Below, one piece after another: positions 31,214-39,295 of a stretch of 64,000 bases of DNA. This stretch comes from Legionellales bacterium (lineage in GTDB: Bacteria > Pseudomonadota > Gammaproteobacteria > JAHCLG01), in assembly GCA_026125385.1 (NCBI GenBank), contig JAHCLG010000006.1:1-64000 (forward strand), read 5' to 3'. Numbering within the stretch: position 1 is the first letter of the stretch; each line of letters begins with the position of its first letter. The notes under the pieces are model-generated. The model did not search any database and was not told the DNA's origin. It saw only the letters and a program-made list of their open reading frames with translations. The translations under genes and the position numbers were made by a program.

Positions 31214-32377
31214 ATGCGAGCCAAAGCGTTAGTCAATTCATTGTTATTATTGATTCCCAGTTTTTTTTCTTCCAGCGCTCTAGCAGAAGAAAAATACTCC
31301 AGTCTTAACATGACGCGCGGAGTCACCCCCATCAGTCGAGATGTCTACGATCTTCACATGATTATTTTTTATATTTGTGTGGCGATTGGAATTATTGTTT
31401 TTGGCGTATTGGCTTATGCGTTAATCATGCATCGGAAATCGCGTGGCGTGAAAGCCGCACAATTTCATGAAAATACCGTCGTCGAAATTTTATGGGCAGT
31501 GATTCCGTTTATTATTTTAATTGTCATGGCCATACCTGCCACCAAAGTTTTAATCGACATGAAAGACACGAGCAAGGCTGATGTCACCATAAAAGTAACC
31601 GGTTATCAATGGCGTTGGCAGTATGAATACTTAAACGAAGGCATTGCATTTTTTAGTAACCTCGCCACTCCGCTGGATCAAATTCACAATAAAGCACCGA
31701 AAGGAAAATGGTATTTACTCGATGTCGATAATCCTTTAGTGCTCCCCATTCATCGTAAAATTCGCTTTTTAATTACCTCAAACGATGTAATCCATTCTTG
31801 GTGGGTACCCGATCTTGGATTCAAAAAAGATGCTGTTCCTGGATTTATCCACGACAATTGGGCTTATATTGAAAAACCGGGAATTTATCGTGGTCAATGT
31901 GCGGAATTGTGTGGTGCTAATCATGGATTCATGCCCATTGTCATCGAGGCAGTTTCACCCGAAGATTATGACAAATGGGTGGCGAGTAAAACCCAAGCAA
32001 AAGCCGAATCAGCGAAAGCCGCTGCTGCTGCTCTAAATAAAACGTTTACTAAAGAAGAATTAATGCAAACCGGCGAAAAAGAATATAACAAAATCTGTGC
32101 CGCCTGCCACAAACCCGATGGTTCTGGCATGCCTCCCACATTCCCCGCATTAATCGGCGGTAAAATTGTCATTGGCCCCGTAAATGATCATATTAAAATC
32201 GTGCTAAACGGGGTGCCTGGAACGTCAATGCAGGCGTTTGGATCACAATTATCCGATTTAGAGATTGCCGCGATTGTTACCTATGAACGTAATGCTTGGG
32301 GCAATGATAATCAAAGCAAATACGGTAAAAATGCGGGTGGTATTGTTCAACCCACGGATGTTAAAGCCTTACGTTAA
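31214..32377 (+). CDS. coxB: Cytochrome c oxidase subunit II with fused cytochrome c domain
   Basis: A 387-aa protein with a signal peptide (ALVNSLLLLIPSFFSSSALA), two membrane helices, and a cupredoxin domain. The CuA ligands are C229, C233, H237 and M240 in GQCAELCGANHGFM, with H in NDVIHSWW. A C-terminal cytochrome c has heme site CAACH at residues 295-299. The fused heme makes this a caa3-like subunit II, which accepts electrons through its own heme c. GGAG lies 8 nt before the ATG. First gene of coxB-coxA-ctaG-coxC. Confidence 0.96.
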   Translation: MRAKALVNSLLLLIPSFFSSSALAEEKYSSLNMTRGVTPISRDVYDLHMIIFYICVAIGIIVFGVLAYALIMHRKSRGVKAAQFHENTVVEILWAVIPFIILIVMAIPATKVLIDMKDTSKADVTIKVTGYQWRWQYEYLNEGIAFFSNLATPLDQIHNKAPKGKWYLLDVDNPLVLPIHRKIRFLITSNDVIHSWWVPDLGFKKDAVPGFIHDNWAYIEKPGIYRGQCAELCGANHGFMPIVIEAVSPEDYDKWVASKTQAKAESAKAAAAALNKTFTKEELMQTGEKEYNKICAACHKPDGSGMPPTFPALIGGKIVIGPVNDHIKIVLNGVPGTSMQAFGSQLSDLEIAAIVTYERNAWGNDNQSKYGKNAGGIVQPTDVKALR

Positions 32378-32413
32378 TAAAATTTAAGACCCTAGAGCAG
32401 GAGGAGATCACGC

Positions 32414-34000
32414 ATGAGTGACATGGTTTCGGATCACGGACATCCACACACCCAAGGTTTTTGGGCTTTTTGTAAACGTTGGATCACGACAACCAATCAC
32501 AAAGATATTGGAACACTTTATCTTTGGATCAGTTGTATTATGTTTTTTATTGGTGGCGCCATGGCCTTGGTGATCCGCTCAGAATTATTTAAACCTGGCC
32601 TGCAATTTGTGGAACCGGATTTATTTAACCAAATGACCACCATGCACGGACTTATCATGATTTTTGGCGTGATTATGCCGGCGATGACAGGTCTTGCTAA
32701 TTGGTTAATCCCGATGATGATTGGGGCGCCCGATATGGCTTTACCTCGTTTGAATAATTGGAGCTTTTGGATTTTACCTTTTGCGTTTACTATTTTATTC
32801 AGCACACTGGTGGTATCCGGTCCTGCACCTAATTTTGGTTGGACGTTTTACGCGCCACTGTCAACCACCTACGGGCCTAAAAGCACAGACTTTATGATTT
32901 TCGCCATTCACATGATGGGTATTTCATCTATTATGGGGGCGATTAATATTATCGCCACGATTATGAACATGCGCGCGCCTGGTATGGGCTATATGAAAAT
33001 GCCGGTATTCGTATGGAGCTGGTTCATCACCGCGTTTTTACTCATTGCCGTAATGCCTGTATTAGCTGGCGCTGTCACCATGATGTTGTGCGATCGTCAT
33101 TTTGGCACCAGCTTTTTTAACGCAGCCGGTGGTGGCGACCCTTTATTATTCCAACATTTATTTTGGTTTTTTGGTCATCCTGAAGTCTATATTTTAATTT
33201 TACCTGCGTTTGGCGTGATGTCTGAAATTATTCCCACCTTTAGCCGCAAACCCTTATTTGGTTATCATTTCATGGTCTATGCGATAGCAGCCATTGCGAT
33301 TTTATCTTTTATCGTTTGGGCGCATCACATGTTTGTTTCGGGTGTCCCCTTAAGTGCCGAATTATTTTTCATGTATACCACGATGCTAATTGCTGTACCC
33401 ACCGGAGTAAAAGTGTTTAACTGGGTTTCCACCATGTATAAAGGCGCGCTAACGTTTGAAACACCGATGTTATTTGCGATCGCTTTTGTGATCATGTTTA
33501 CCATTGGTGGGTTTTCAGGCTTAATGTTGGCGATTGTGCCTGCAGATTACCAATATCACGATACCTATTTTGTGGTTGCGCATTTCCATTATGTGTTAGT
33601 CCCTGGTGCGTTATTCGGAATTATTGCTGCCGTTTATTATTGGTTACCCAAATGGCGCGGCATAATGTATAACGAAACCTTAGGTAAAATTCATTTTTGG
33701 TTAACCGCGATTTCGTTAAACATTACGTTTTTCCCTATGCACTTTTTAGGATTATCAGGCATGCCACGTCGTATTCCTGATTATGCGTTGCAATTTGCTA
33801 ATTTTAATGCGATAGCCACTGTTGGCGCATTTATTTTTGGTTTTACCCAATTAATATTTCTTTATAATGTGATCCGCACAGTACGTGGTCATGGTGAAAA
33901 AGCCACTGATCGGGTATGGGAAGGTGCGCATGGTTTAGAGTGGACACTCCCCTCCCCTGCGCCTTATCACAGTTTTGTGACGCCACCTAAAATCGATTGA
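32414..34000 (+). CDS. coxA: Cytochrome c oxidase subunit I
   Basis: A 528-aa protein with twelve membrane helices and all key residues visible: the low-spin heme a His in TTMHGLIMIFGV, the CuB His-Tyr motif WFFGHPEVYILILPAFG, the CuB His pair VWAHHMFVSG, and the heme a3/a His pair in VAHFHYVLVPG. K-channel and D-channel context looks canonical for an A-type aa3 oxidase. AGGAGGAG precedes the start. It lies 36 bp after coxB and 12 bp before ctaG. Confidence 0.98.
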   Translation: MSDMVSDHGHPHTQGFWAFCKRWITTTNHKDIGTLYLWISCIMFFIGGAMALVIRSELFKPGLQFVEPDLFNQMTTMHGLIMIFGVIMPAMTGLANWLIPMMIGAPDMALPRLNNWSFWILPFAFTILFSTLVVSGPAPNFGWTFYAPLSTTYGPKSTDFMIFAIHMMGISSIMGAINIIATIMNMRAPGMGYMKMPVFVWSWFITAFLLIAVMPVLAGAVTMMLCDRHFGTSFFNAAGGGDPLLFQHLFWFFGHPEVYILILPAFGVMSEIIPTFSRKPLFGYHFMVYAIAAIAILSFIVWAHHMFVSGVPLSAELFFMYTTMLIAVPTGVKVFNWVSTMYKGALTFETPMLFAIAFVIMFTIGGFSGLMLAIVPADYQYHDTYFVVAHFHYVLVPGALFGIIAAVYYWLPKWRGIMYNETLGKIHFWLTAISLNITFFPMHFLGLSGMPRRIPDYALQFANFNAIATVGAFIFGFTQLIFLYNVIRTVRGHGEKATDRVWEGAHGLEWTLPSPAPYHSFVTPPKID

Positions 34001-34012
34001 TAGGAAAATAGT

Positions 34013-34582
34013 ATGGATAAACCTATTCAACAACGTAATAATCGCAAATTATTAATTTACGGAATTCTATTTGCGCTATTCATGTTTGGCTTTGGGTTTG
34101 CATTGGTACCGTTATACGACGTATTTTGTAATGTGTTAGGCATTAACGGCAAAACTAATGCGAATCCAGCCGCTGTATACGCAGGTCACGTCGATAAAAC
34201 TCGTTTAATTCGGGTAGAGTTTCTTGCCGCGATGGGAAGTAATATTCCCTTTGAGTTTCGACCTGAAACTAAAGTCATCGAAATTCATCCTGGCGAAAAT
34301 AAACTGGTTTATTTCTTCGCGCACAATCAAGCCAATGAAAAAGTCGATGTTCGTGCCATCCCCAGTGTTGCACCTGGGCATGCAGCAAAATATTTAAAGA
34401 AAACGGAATGTTTTTGTTTTGCTGAACAACATTTAAATGCCAATCAAACTGTCGACATGCCATTAATGTTCCATCTTGATGAACATTTACCTAAATCTAT
34501 ACACACAATTACATTGTCTTATACCATGTATAAAGCACACGATAATCAAAATAATAGCAAACCAGTTGGCAAAATTAGTTAA
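34013..34582 (+). CDS. ctaG: Cytochrome c oxidase assembly protein CtaG/Cox11
   Basis: A 189-aa protein with one N-terminal helix (LLIYGILFALFMFGFGFALVPLYDVFC) and a periplasmic beta-domain. The copper-binding Cox11 motif is KKTECFCFAEQHL (CxC). It inserts CuB into subunit I. The order coxA-ctaG-coxC matches the standard gammaproteobacterial locus. Full length. Confidence 0.96.
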   Translation: MDKPIQQRNNRKLLIYGILFALFMFGFGFALVPLYDVFCNVLGINGKTNANPAAVYAGHVDKTRLIRVEFLAAMGSNIPFEFRPETKVIEIHPGENKLVYFFAHNQANEKVDVRAIPSVAPGHAAKYLKKTECFCFAEQHLNANQTVDMPLMFHLDEHLPKSIHTITLSYTMYKAHDNQNNSKPVGKIS

Positions 34583-34817
34583 GTGCTGTTAATCTACGGC
34601 ACTTAAAAATAAAACGAATTCGTGAGTTAGGTAGGGTTAATAATTCACTAGGCAGAGGTATGGATTGTTGAATTTTTTTGGGGTTACGCCATTTACACGG
34701 TTAAATGGGCCGTGAAACACCCAAAAGCAACGAGAAATAGTTAAGCGCCAGTAGACTATTAAACTCACCAATAATCACACGAATTTTTTTGTTATCGCTG
34801 AAAGAGAGGGTTAATAC
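34583..34817. other. ctaG-coxC spacer with an ATG-less small frame
   Basis: This 235-bp space often holds a DUF2970 gene in related loci. Here I see only a frame from a TAG at 34649 to a TAA at 34742-34744 that reads VWIVEFFWGYAIYTVKWAVK and more, with no ATG, GTG or TTG start in a useful position. It may be a remnant or a non-canonical micro-ORF. GAGAGGG before 34818 is the coxC ribosome site. Confidence 0.3.
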
Positions 34818-35702
34818 ATGTCAAGCGATCATCAGGGTAGTTATTATTTACCGGAACCAACTTATTGGCCGATTATTGGTTCGATTGCCTTATTTTGCTT
34901 TTTAATTGGTTTTGCCAATTTATTGCATCATCATTGGTTTGCGCCCTATTTAATGGGATTTGGTGGGCTATTGTTGATATATATGATGTTCGGCTGGTTT
35001 GGCACCGTCATTCGTGAAAGCCGTGCGGGATTGTTTGATCATCAAGTCGATAAATCCTTTCGTTGGGGTATGATTTGGTTTATTTTTTCCGAAGTTTTAT
35101 TTTTCGGGGCGTTTTTTGGCGCCTTATTTTATGCCCGCGTGATTACGGTTCCTTGGTTATCGGGTAACGGCCAAGAAAGTTCAATCCTCACCCATTTATT
35201 GCTCTGGCCAAACTTTCAAGCGCACTGGCCATTACTGAAAAATCCCGATGGTTCACAATTCGTGGGTCCTCATTCCGTGATGGAAGCCTGGGGACTTCCT
35301 GCGATTAACACGCTCCTCTTATTGAGCAGTGGTGTGACCATCACCTGGGCGCACTGGTCTCTGCTTGCTAATAAGCGGAAACAATTAATTATTGGCATGA
35401 TTTGCACGGTATTACTAGGTGTTTGCTTTTTAGCATTACAAGCCCATGAATACGATATCGCGTATACCGAAAAAGCCTTAACCTTACATTCAGGAATTTT
35501 TGGTACCACCTTTTTCTTATTAACGGGCTTTCACGGATTGCACGTAACAATTGGTACGATTATGTTAATTGTTATTACCATCCGCTGCATGCGTGGTCAT
35601 TTTGACGAGCACAATCATTTTGGCTTTGAAGCCGTTTCGTGGTATTGGCATTTTGTCGATGTGGTCTGGTTAGGATTATTTATTTTTGTGTATTGGCTAT
35701 AG
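34818..35702 (+). CDS. coxC: Cytochrome c oxidase subunit III
   Basis: A 294-aa protein with seven membrane helices. Family motifs include WGMIWFIFSEVLFFGAFFGALFYAR near residue 90, LLLSSGVTITWAHWSL near 170, LLTGFHGLHVTIGT near 235 and SWYWHFVDVVWLGLFIFVYW at the C-terminus. It stabilises the aa3 core and shapes the oxygen path. It is separated from ctaG by 235 bp. Confidence 0.97.
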   Translation: MSSDHQGSYYLPEPTYWPIIGSIALFCFLIGFANLLHHHWFAPYLMGFGGLLLIYMMFGWFGTVIRESRAGLFDHQVDKSFRWGMIWFIFSEVLFFGAFFGALFYARVITVPWLSGNGQESSILTHLLLWPNFQAHWPLLKNPDGSQFVGPHSVMEAWGLPAINTLLLLSSGVTITWAHWSLLANKRKQLIIGMICTVLLGVCFLALQAHEYDIAYTEKALTLHSGIFGTTFFLLTGFHGLHVTIGTIMLIVITIRCMRGHFDEHNHFGFEAVSWYWHFVDVVWLGLFIFVYWL

Positions 35703-35735
35703 CGCGTTGAGCATTCTACTCGGCTAGACGTGGTC

Positions 35736-35774
35736 ATGTTCTATTGCGTAGGTTGGGTTGGTAAACAACCTCCC
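35736..35774. repeat. Palindromic repeat downstream of coxC
   Basis: gcgtaggttgggttggt pairs imperfectly with caacctccccaatctacgc around a short centre. The sequence resembles the short GTAGGTTGGG-type palindromes scattered through many gammaproteobacterial genomes. It lies between coxC and the convergent DUF2909 gene and may terminate both. Confidence 0.6.
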
Positions 35775-35847
35775 CAATCTACGCTCTCACTTCGATATTT
35801 ATTTCACATTTTTCACAATTAACTTTTAGGCTTGATAAAAAAAACAA

Positions 35848-36072
35848 TTAATGCATAAAAGCCCAATGATTAGGCGTTATCCATCCTAAAAAATACGACA
35901 AAATAATAAAACCAAATAATACCAACGATAAACTAATTCGCACGGTTAATGCCTTGACCATTCGCTGTGATGAAGCTGGATTGGTTCGTGACTTAATCAA
36001 AGCGCGTAATGCGCTGCCTAAACTAAATAAAATAGCAAAAAATGTGAAGATGATAAGAAGTTTTAGTAACAT
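35848..36072 (-). CDS. DUF2909 twin-transmembrane protein
   Basis: A 74-aa protein with two hydrophobic helices (LLIIFTFFAILFSLGSALRAL and VRISLSLVLFGFIILSYFLGW) joined by a basic loop. GAGGGA lies about 8 nt before the ATG. In Pseudomonas the equivalent PA0109 sits on the opposite strand between coxC and surf1; the strand and coxC side are the same here, but surf1 is now about 12.8 kb away. Probably involved in oxidase biogenesis; no defined function. Confidence 0.8.
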   Translation of the reverse strand: MLLKLLIIFTFFAILFSLGSALRALIKSRTNPASSQRMVKALTVRISLSLVLFGFIILSYFLGWITPNHWAFMH

Positions 36073-36123
36073 GGCGTAATCCCTCTGTGGTAGGTCTACT
36101 GATCATTTCATAGAATCCTTGAT

Positions 36124-36153
36124 CTGACAAGGTTTCTCATTGGCTCTTATAAT
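36124..36153 (+). promoter_or_regulatory. Sigma-70-type promoter with overlapping inverted repeat
   Basis: CTGACA at 36124-36129, 18 bp, then TATAAT at 36148-36153, directed into the island. TCTCATTG (36135-36142) and CAATGAGA (36171-36178) form a perfect 8-bp inverted repeat bracketing the -10 box and likely transcription start. It is a candidate operator for the adjacent S24-type regulator. Confidence 0.5.
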
Positions 36154-36185
36154 TTAGAAATATCCAACTTCAATGAGATGCTTAG

Positions 36186-36389
36186 GAGCCATCATTTCTA
36201 AGAGGAATAACTCTGATTATTAGGCCTGCTCAAAAACCGCGAGATGGTGATTTCGTTGTTGTTTATTATGAGGACACGGACGAAGCCACATTAAGAGAGA
36301 TTTCAATTGACGGCCGAACAACGGTTGTTTTATCATTAACGTCCCGACAAAAGCGGGATTTTATCGATGAAACAATTCAAATCATATAA
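36186..36389 (+). pseudogene. C-terminal remnant of an S24 (CI/LexA-like) regulator
   Basis: The frame reads RPAQKPRDGDFVVVYYEDTD and then TLREISIDGRTTVVLSL, the pattern of the C-terminal peptidase/dimerisation domain of phage-type S24 repressors. No helix-turn-helix domain and no ATG precede it; TAG at 36183-36185 closes the frame upstream. It could be a relic, or could start at CTG/ATT near 36213-36219. It marks the left part of the insertion in the cox locus. Confidence 0.45.
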
Positions 36390-36440
36390 CCTGTTATTCA
36401 ATCGCGATGTGATTTTGATTGAGTCATAAGGAACAATGAT

Positions 36441-37004
36441 ATGGCGATCTTTAAGCCAATAAAACGATACTTTAATAGAGTAACAGCATTTGCTATGTAT
36501 ATCCGTAATACGCGTTTTACACTTTGTCGTGTAGAAGGTATCGATCTACAAAAGCAGGAAGTCCGTTTGTTTAATCGAACGAATAAGGCATTTATTAAAT
36601 TGAGCTTTGCTGATCTCATTGATGACACCGGTCTGCTTTCACAAATACCTTCGACTCATGCATGCTGGATTGGTTATTATTATGGGATAATATATCAAGA
36701 AAGCGTTCGAGCAGGAAATGTGAGTGCCAACCGACCTCAAATTATTTTAAAACAAAACAGAGGTAAGTATTCTTTCCGATCGCATATATTGCGAGGCCCT
36801 ATTGTTTATATAGATCTTGAAACTCGTCAAACACACCGCGAGTTACCTCTTGATATTGTTAGAAATGAATATGTTCTTATGAATTTTGATCAAACTCAGG
36901 CATGCTACATTGGTATATTAGCGGGAATTGAATATGTAAAGAGTGGTAAAAAACATTGGTCAAAACGATCAAATGTTCCACCAATTTTGAGAATAGTAAA
37001 ATAA
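36441..37004 (+). CDS. Unknown protein, 187 aa, next to the S24 remnant
   Basis: AAGGA lies 8 nt before the ATG. The protein is basic and soluble with no signal peptide, and is rich in short beta-like segments (FTLCRVEGIDLQKQEVRLFN; THACWIGYYYGIIYQESV). The block ACWIGYYYGI recurs later as ACYIGILAGIEY, suggesting two similar half-domains. I recognise no family. Position behind an S24-like frame and its promoter suggests that the two formed a mobile-element regulatory pair. Confidence 0.65.
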   Translation: MAIFKPIKRYFNRVTAFAMYIRNTRFTLCRVEGIDLQKQEVRLFNRTNKAFIKLSFADLIDDTGLLSQIPSTHACWIGYYYGIIYQESVRAGNVSANRPQIILKQNRGKYSFRSHILRGPIVYIDLETRQTHRELPLDIVRNEYVLMNFDQTQACYIGILAGIEYVKSGKKHWSKRSNVPPILRIVK

Positions 37005-37042
37005 TATGCTAGAAACTGAAATTGTTTTGGTTATGCAGATAG

Positions 37043-37744
37043 CTATAATTCTAGTTTAAAAGGGTTGAAATTGGTGTTGTAATCATAGACATCAAGATTT
37101 TCTCTTTTCTTAAGGAATTTAGCAATTAAGTAAGCTGGAAAAACAGCCAGCAGTGCAAAAATGGCTTTGTATATATATGAGAAAAACATAGCGCCTAAGA
37201 TTTCATTGATTGGTATAACACCGATGAATACAATGGAAAATGCAATGATGTTGAACATGGCCTCACCAACTGCTGTTGATAACAGACTTCTAAGCAAGAA
37301 AAATCGACCACGTAAGATGATCTTAGATTTTGTAATGAGGTACACATTAACAAATGCACCAACATTCAGACCAACGAAATCACCCCAAAATGTTCGTGGG
37401 AGTGGAGAAATAACAGTATTGTAAGCTGCTTGTTGTATCCAACTGGAAGGAGATGGTAACTTAATAATGAGTGCTGATAGCATGTCAAAGATAAAGATAG
37501 CACAAAAAGCAGCCCAAATGAGTTGGCGTGAGACTTTATAACCGTATACTTCAGCGATGACATCACCTAGGAAATAAGTGAAGGGAAAAATTAATGTGCT
37601 TGCGGAAACAGTTAGGCCACCGAGAGTTACCATTTTATGGACTATTAAAGATGCAACCAATAAAAATGCAACATAAATTATGCTCAAAAAATTTAAGTAT
37701 TTGGGTTGGTTTGTTAATTGCTTTTGATAGCTTGCTTGATTCAT
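37043..37744 (-). CDS. VUT-family (YhhQ/DUF165) membrane transporter
   Basis: Starts at the ATG at 37744 (a TTG at 37792 is in frame), giving about 233 aa. Six helices are predicted. Motifs are TLIFPFTYFLGDVIAEVYGY near residue 57 and FWGDFVGLNVGAFVNVYL, typical of the VUT family whose E. coli member YhhQ takes up queuosine precursors. A C-terminal polar tail follows. It points away from the biosynthetic genes and has no metabolic partner here. The substrate in this organism is inferred from family only. Confidence 0.8.
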   Translation of the reverse strand: MNQASYQKQLTNQPKYLNFLSIIYVAFLLVASLIVHKMVTLGGLTVSASTLIFPFTYFLGDVIAEVYGYKVSRQLIWAAFCAIFIFDMLSALIIKLPSPSSWIQQAAYNTVISPLPRTFWGDFVGLNVGAFVNVYLITKSKIILRGRFFLLRSLLSTAVGEAMFNIIAFSIVFIGVIPINEILGAMFFSYIYKAIFALLAVFPAYLIAKFLKKRENLDVYDYNTNFNPFKLEL

Positions 37745-37841
37745 CTTGGATTCAGTTAATAATAATTGAGGGATAATGCTAGTGTATATCAATGAAAATT
37801 ACAACTTTAAGAGGTCGAAATATGGGTGCTGAGGAGAGAAT

Positions 37842-38810
37842 ATGCCAAGACTTAATTATCTAGTTGTAGGCGTTGGCGCAATTGGTGGCGTTTTTGGCGC
37901 AAAGCTATTGGCTGCTGACTGTAACGTATGCTTTTTAGCTAGAAGCAATTTTCATGTTTTATCAGAAAATGGAATTGCATTTTTTAATGGTGACGATTGT
38001 AGTCAAGAAAAAGCCACATATCACGATATAAGAATAGTAAATAGTGTTGACTCACTATCGGAAATTGACGTTGTTGTATTAGCCGCTAAGGTCTATGATA
38101 ATGAACGTATTTTAAATCTTTTAAAAAAAGTTATAACACCCCGTACGATTATCTTGACTTTACAAAATGGTATCGGCATAGAATATCAAATTGGCCGTAA
38201 ATATCCGGATACAAGTATTTTTCCGACAGTTACCTGGATTAAGGCAAGTTATGCTCCTGAATCCAATAAATTTACACATCATTTTGGCCACCAACTTTTT
38301 TCAATTGGCTATCATGGAAAGACACAAGCTTACTTTAAACAATTATCTAATGATGTGGGTCGGAAAATGTTTTTGGATCTACAGCGTGCTGGTTTTGATG
38401 TTACTCAAGGCGATGAGTTTTTTATAAATTTATGGACAAAATTAACTCTGAATTTACCCTTGTTTATTTTGACAATTAAGTATGATTTATCTTCTGATGA
38501 AATATTAAAGAGCAGTGAATATGCTGATGAACTTGAGGCGCTACGAGGTGAGTTGATTGCTGTTGCAAAAGCCATGTCAGTAGACGTTGATGTCGAATTT
38601 ATTATCAAAACTGAGGGATTGCTACGATCATCAAAACAAAAAACCTATCCAAGTATGAAGAATGATTTTGATCAAGGTAAAGAACTTGAGCTGGATGCTA
38701 ATTTTGATCACGTATTTAAATGTGCAAAACTAAACGATATTAAGGTTCCAAATTTAGAGAGTGGATATAAATTTATTAAGTCATTAGTTCACCTGAGATC
38801 AATGCTTTAA
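37842..38810 (+). CDS. Ketopantoate reductase-like oxidoreductase (ApbA/PanE family)
   Basis: A 322-aa protein with an NAD(P)-binding N-terminus (VVGVGAIGGVFGAKLL) and FLARS after strand 2, which favours NADPH. The PanE catalytic Lys and the Asn are retained in NLWTKLTLNLP. GAGGAG lies 6 nt before the ATG. It starts a plus-strand run of three genes ending at the 3' end of the NRPS-PKS gene. PanE itself makes pantoate for CoA; in a biosynthetic setting the fold often reduces a 2-keto acid or a related carbonyl. Here it may supply or tailor a building block. Confidence 0.8.
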   Translation: MPRLNYLVVGVGAIGGVFGAKLLAADCNVCFLARSNFHVLSENGIAFFNGDDCSQEKATYHDIRIVNSVDSLSEIDVVVLAAKVYDNERILNLLKKVITPRTIILTLQNGIGIEYQIGRKYPDTSIFPTVTWIKASYAPESNKFTHHFGHQLFSIGYHGKTQAYFKQLSNDVGRKMFLDLQRAGFDVTQGDEFFINLWTKLTLNLPLFILTIKYDLSSDEILKSSEYADELEALRGELIAVAKAMSVDVDVEFIIKTEGLLRSSKQKTYPSMKNDFDQGKELELDANFDHVFKCAKLNDIKVPNLESGYKFIKSLVHLRSML

Positions 38811-38824
38811 ACCAAGGAGAGATC

Positions 38825-39295
38825 ATGAAAACAGTACAATTGAATCACTTTGCATTATTAACAGATAATATGTCAGCAACAATAGAATTTTATACTCGAT
38901 ATATTGGTTTGGAACTAGGAGAACCTTTAGAAGGCGGCTTTGGACAATTTTTATATTTTCCGGGAACTGATCAAGCGGTGGTTCATATGCTTGATATCGA
39001 AACGGCAAAAAAAATTGATAATAGCAAACCTAAAGGATTTCAACTTTATGCAAGTTTAGAAAACTCGACGGAAAAAAGAAAGACTACAGGCGCAATAGAT
39101 CACGTTGCTTTTTTGACTAATAAAGCTGGTTTTGATGAATTGCCAGAAAAACTTAATACTGACAATATTCCCTATCGCTTAGGAGATGAGCTGGCACCAT
39201 CAAACTTACAAGTATGGATGACCGACCCTAATGGTATCAAGGTGGAAGTTGGTTGTTTCCCTTTGAAAGAAGGCTGTGAAATTGTTAAAGTATAA
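38825..39295 (+). CDS. VOC superfamily protein (glyoxalase/dioxygenase fold)
   Basis: A 156-aa protein with two beta-alpha-beta-beta-beta modules. Likely metal ligands are His in LNHFALLTDNM near residue 8, His in IDHVAFLT near 97, and Glu in GIKVEVGCF near 141. The family includes glyoxalase I, extradiol dioxygenases, epimerases and resistance proteins, so reaction type is open. It lies 14 bp after the reductase gene and overlaps the FAD monooxygenase start, so it probably acts in the same pathway or in self-resistance. Confidence 0.8.
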   Translation: MKTVQLNHFALLTDNMSATIEFYTRYIGLELGEPLEGGFGQFLYFPGTDQAVVHMLDIETAKKIDNSKPKGFQLYASLENSTEKRKTTGAIDHVAFLTNKAGFDELPEKLNTDNIPYRLGDELAPSNLQVWMTDPNGIKVEVGCFPLKEGCEIVKV

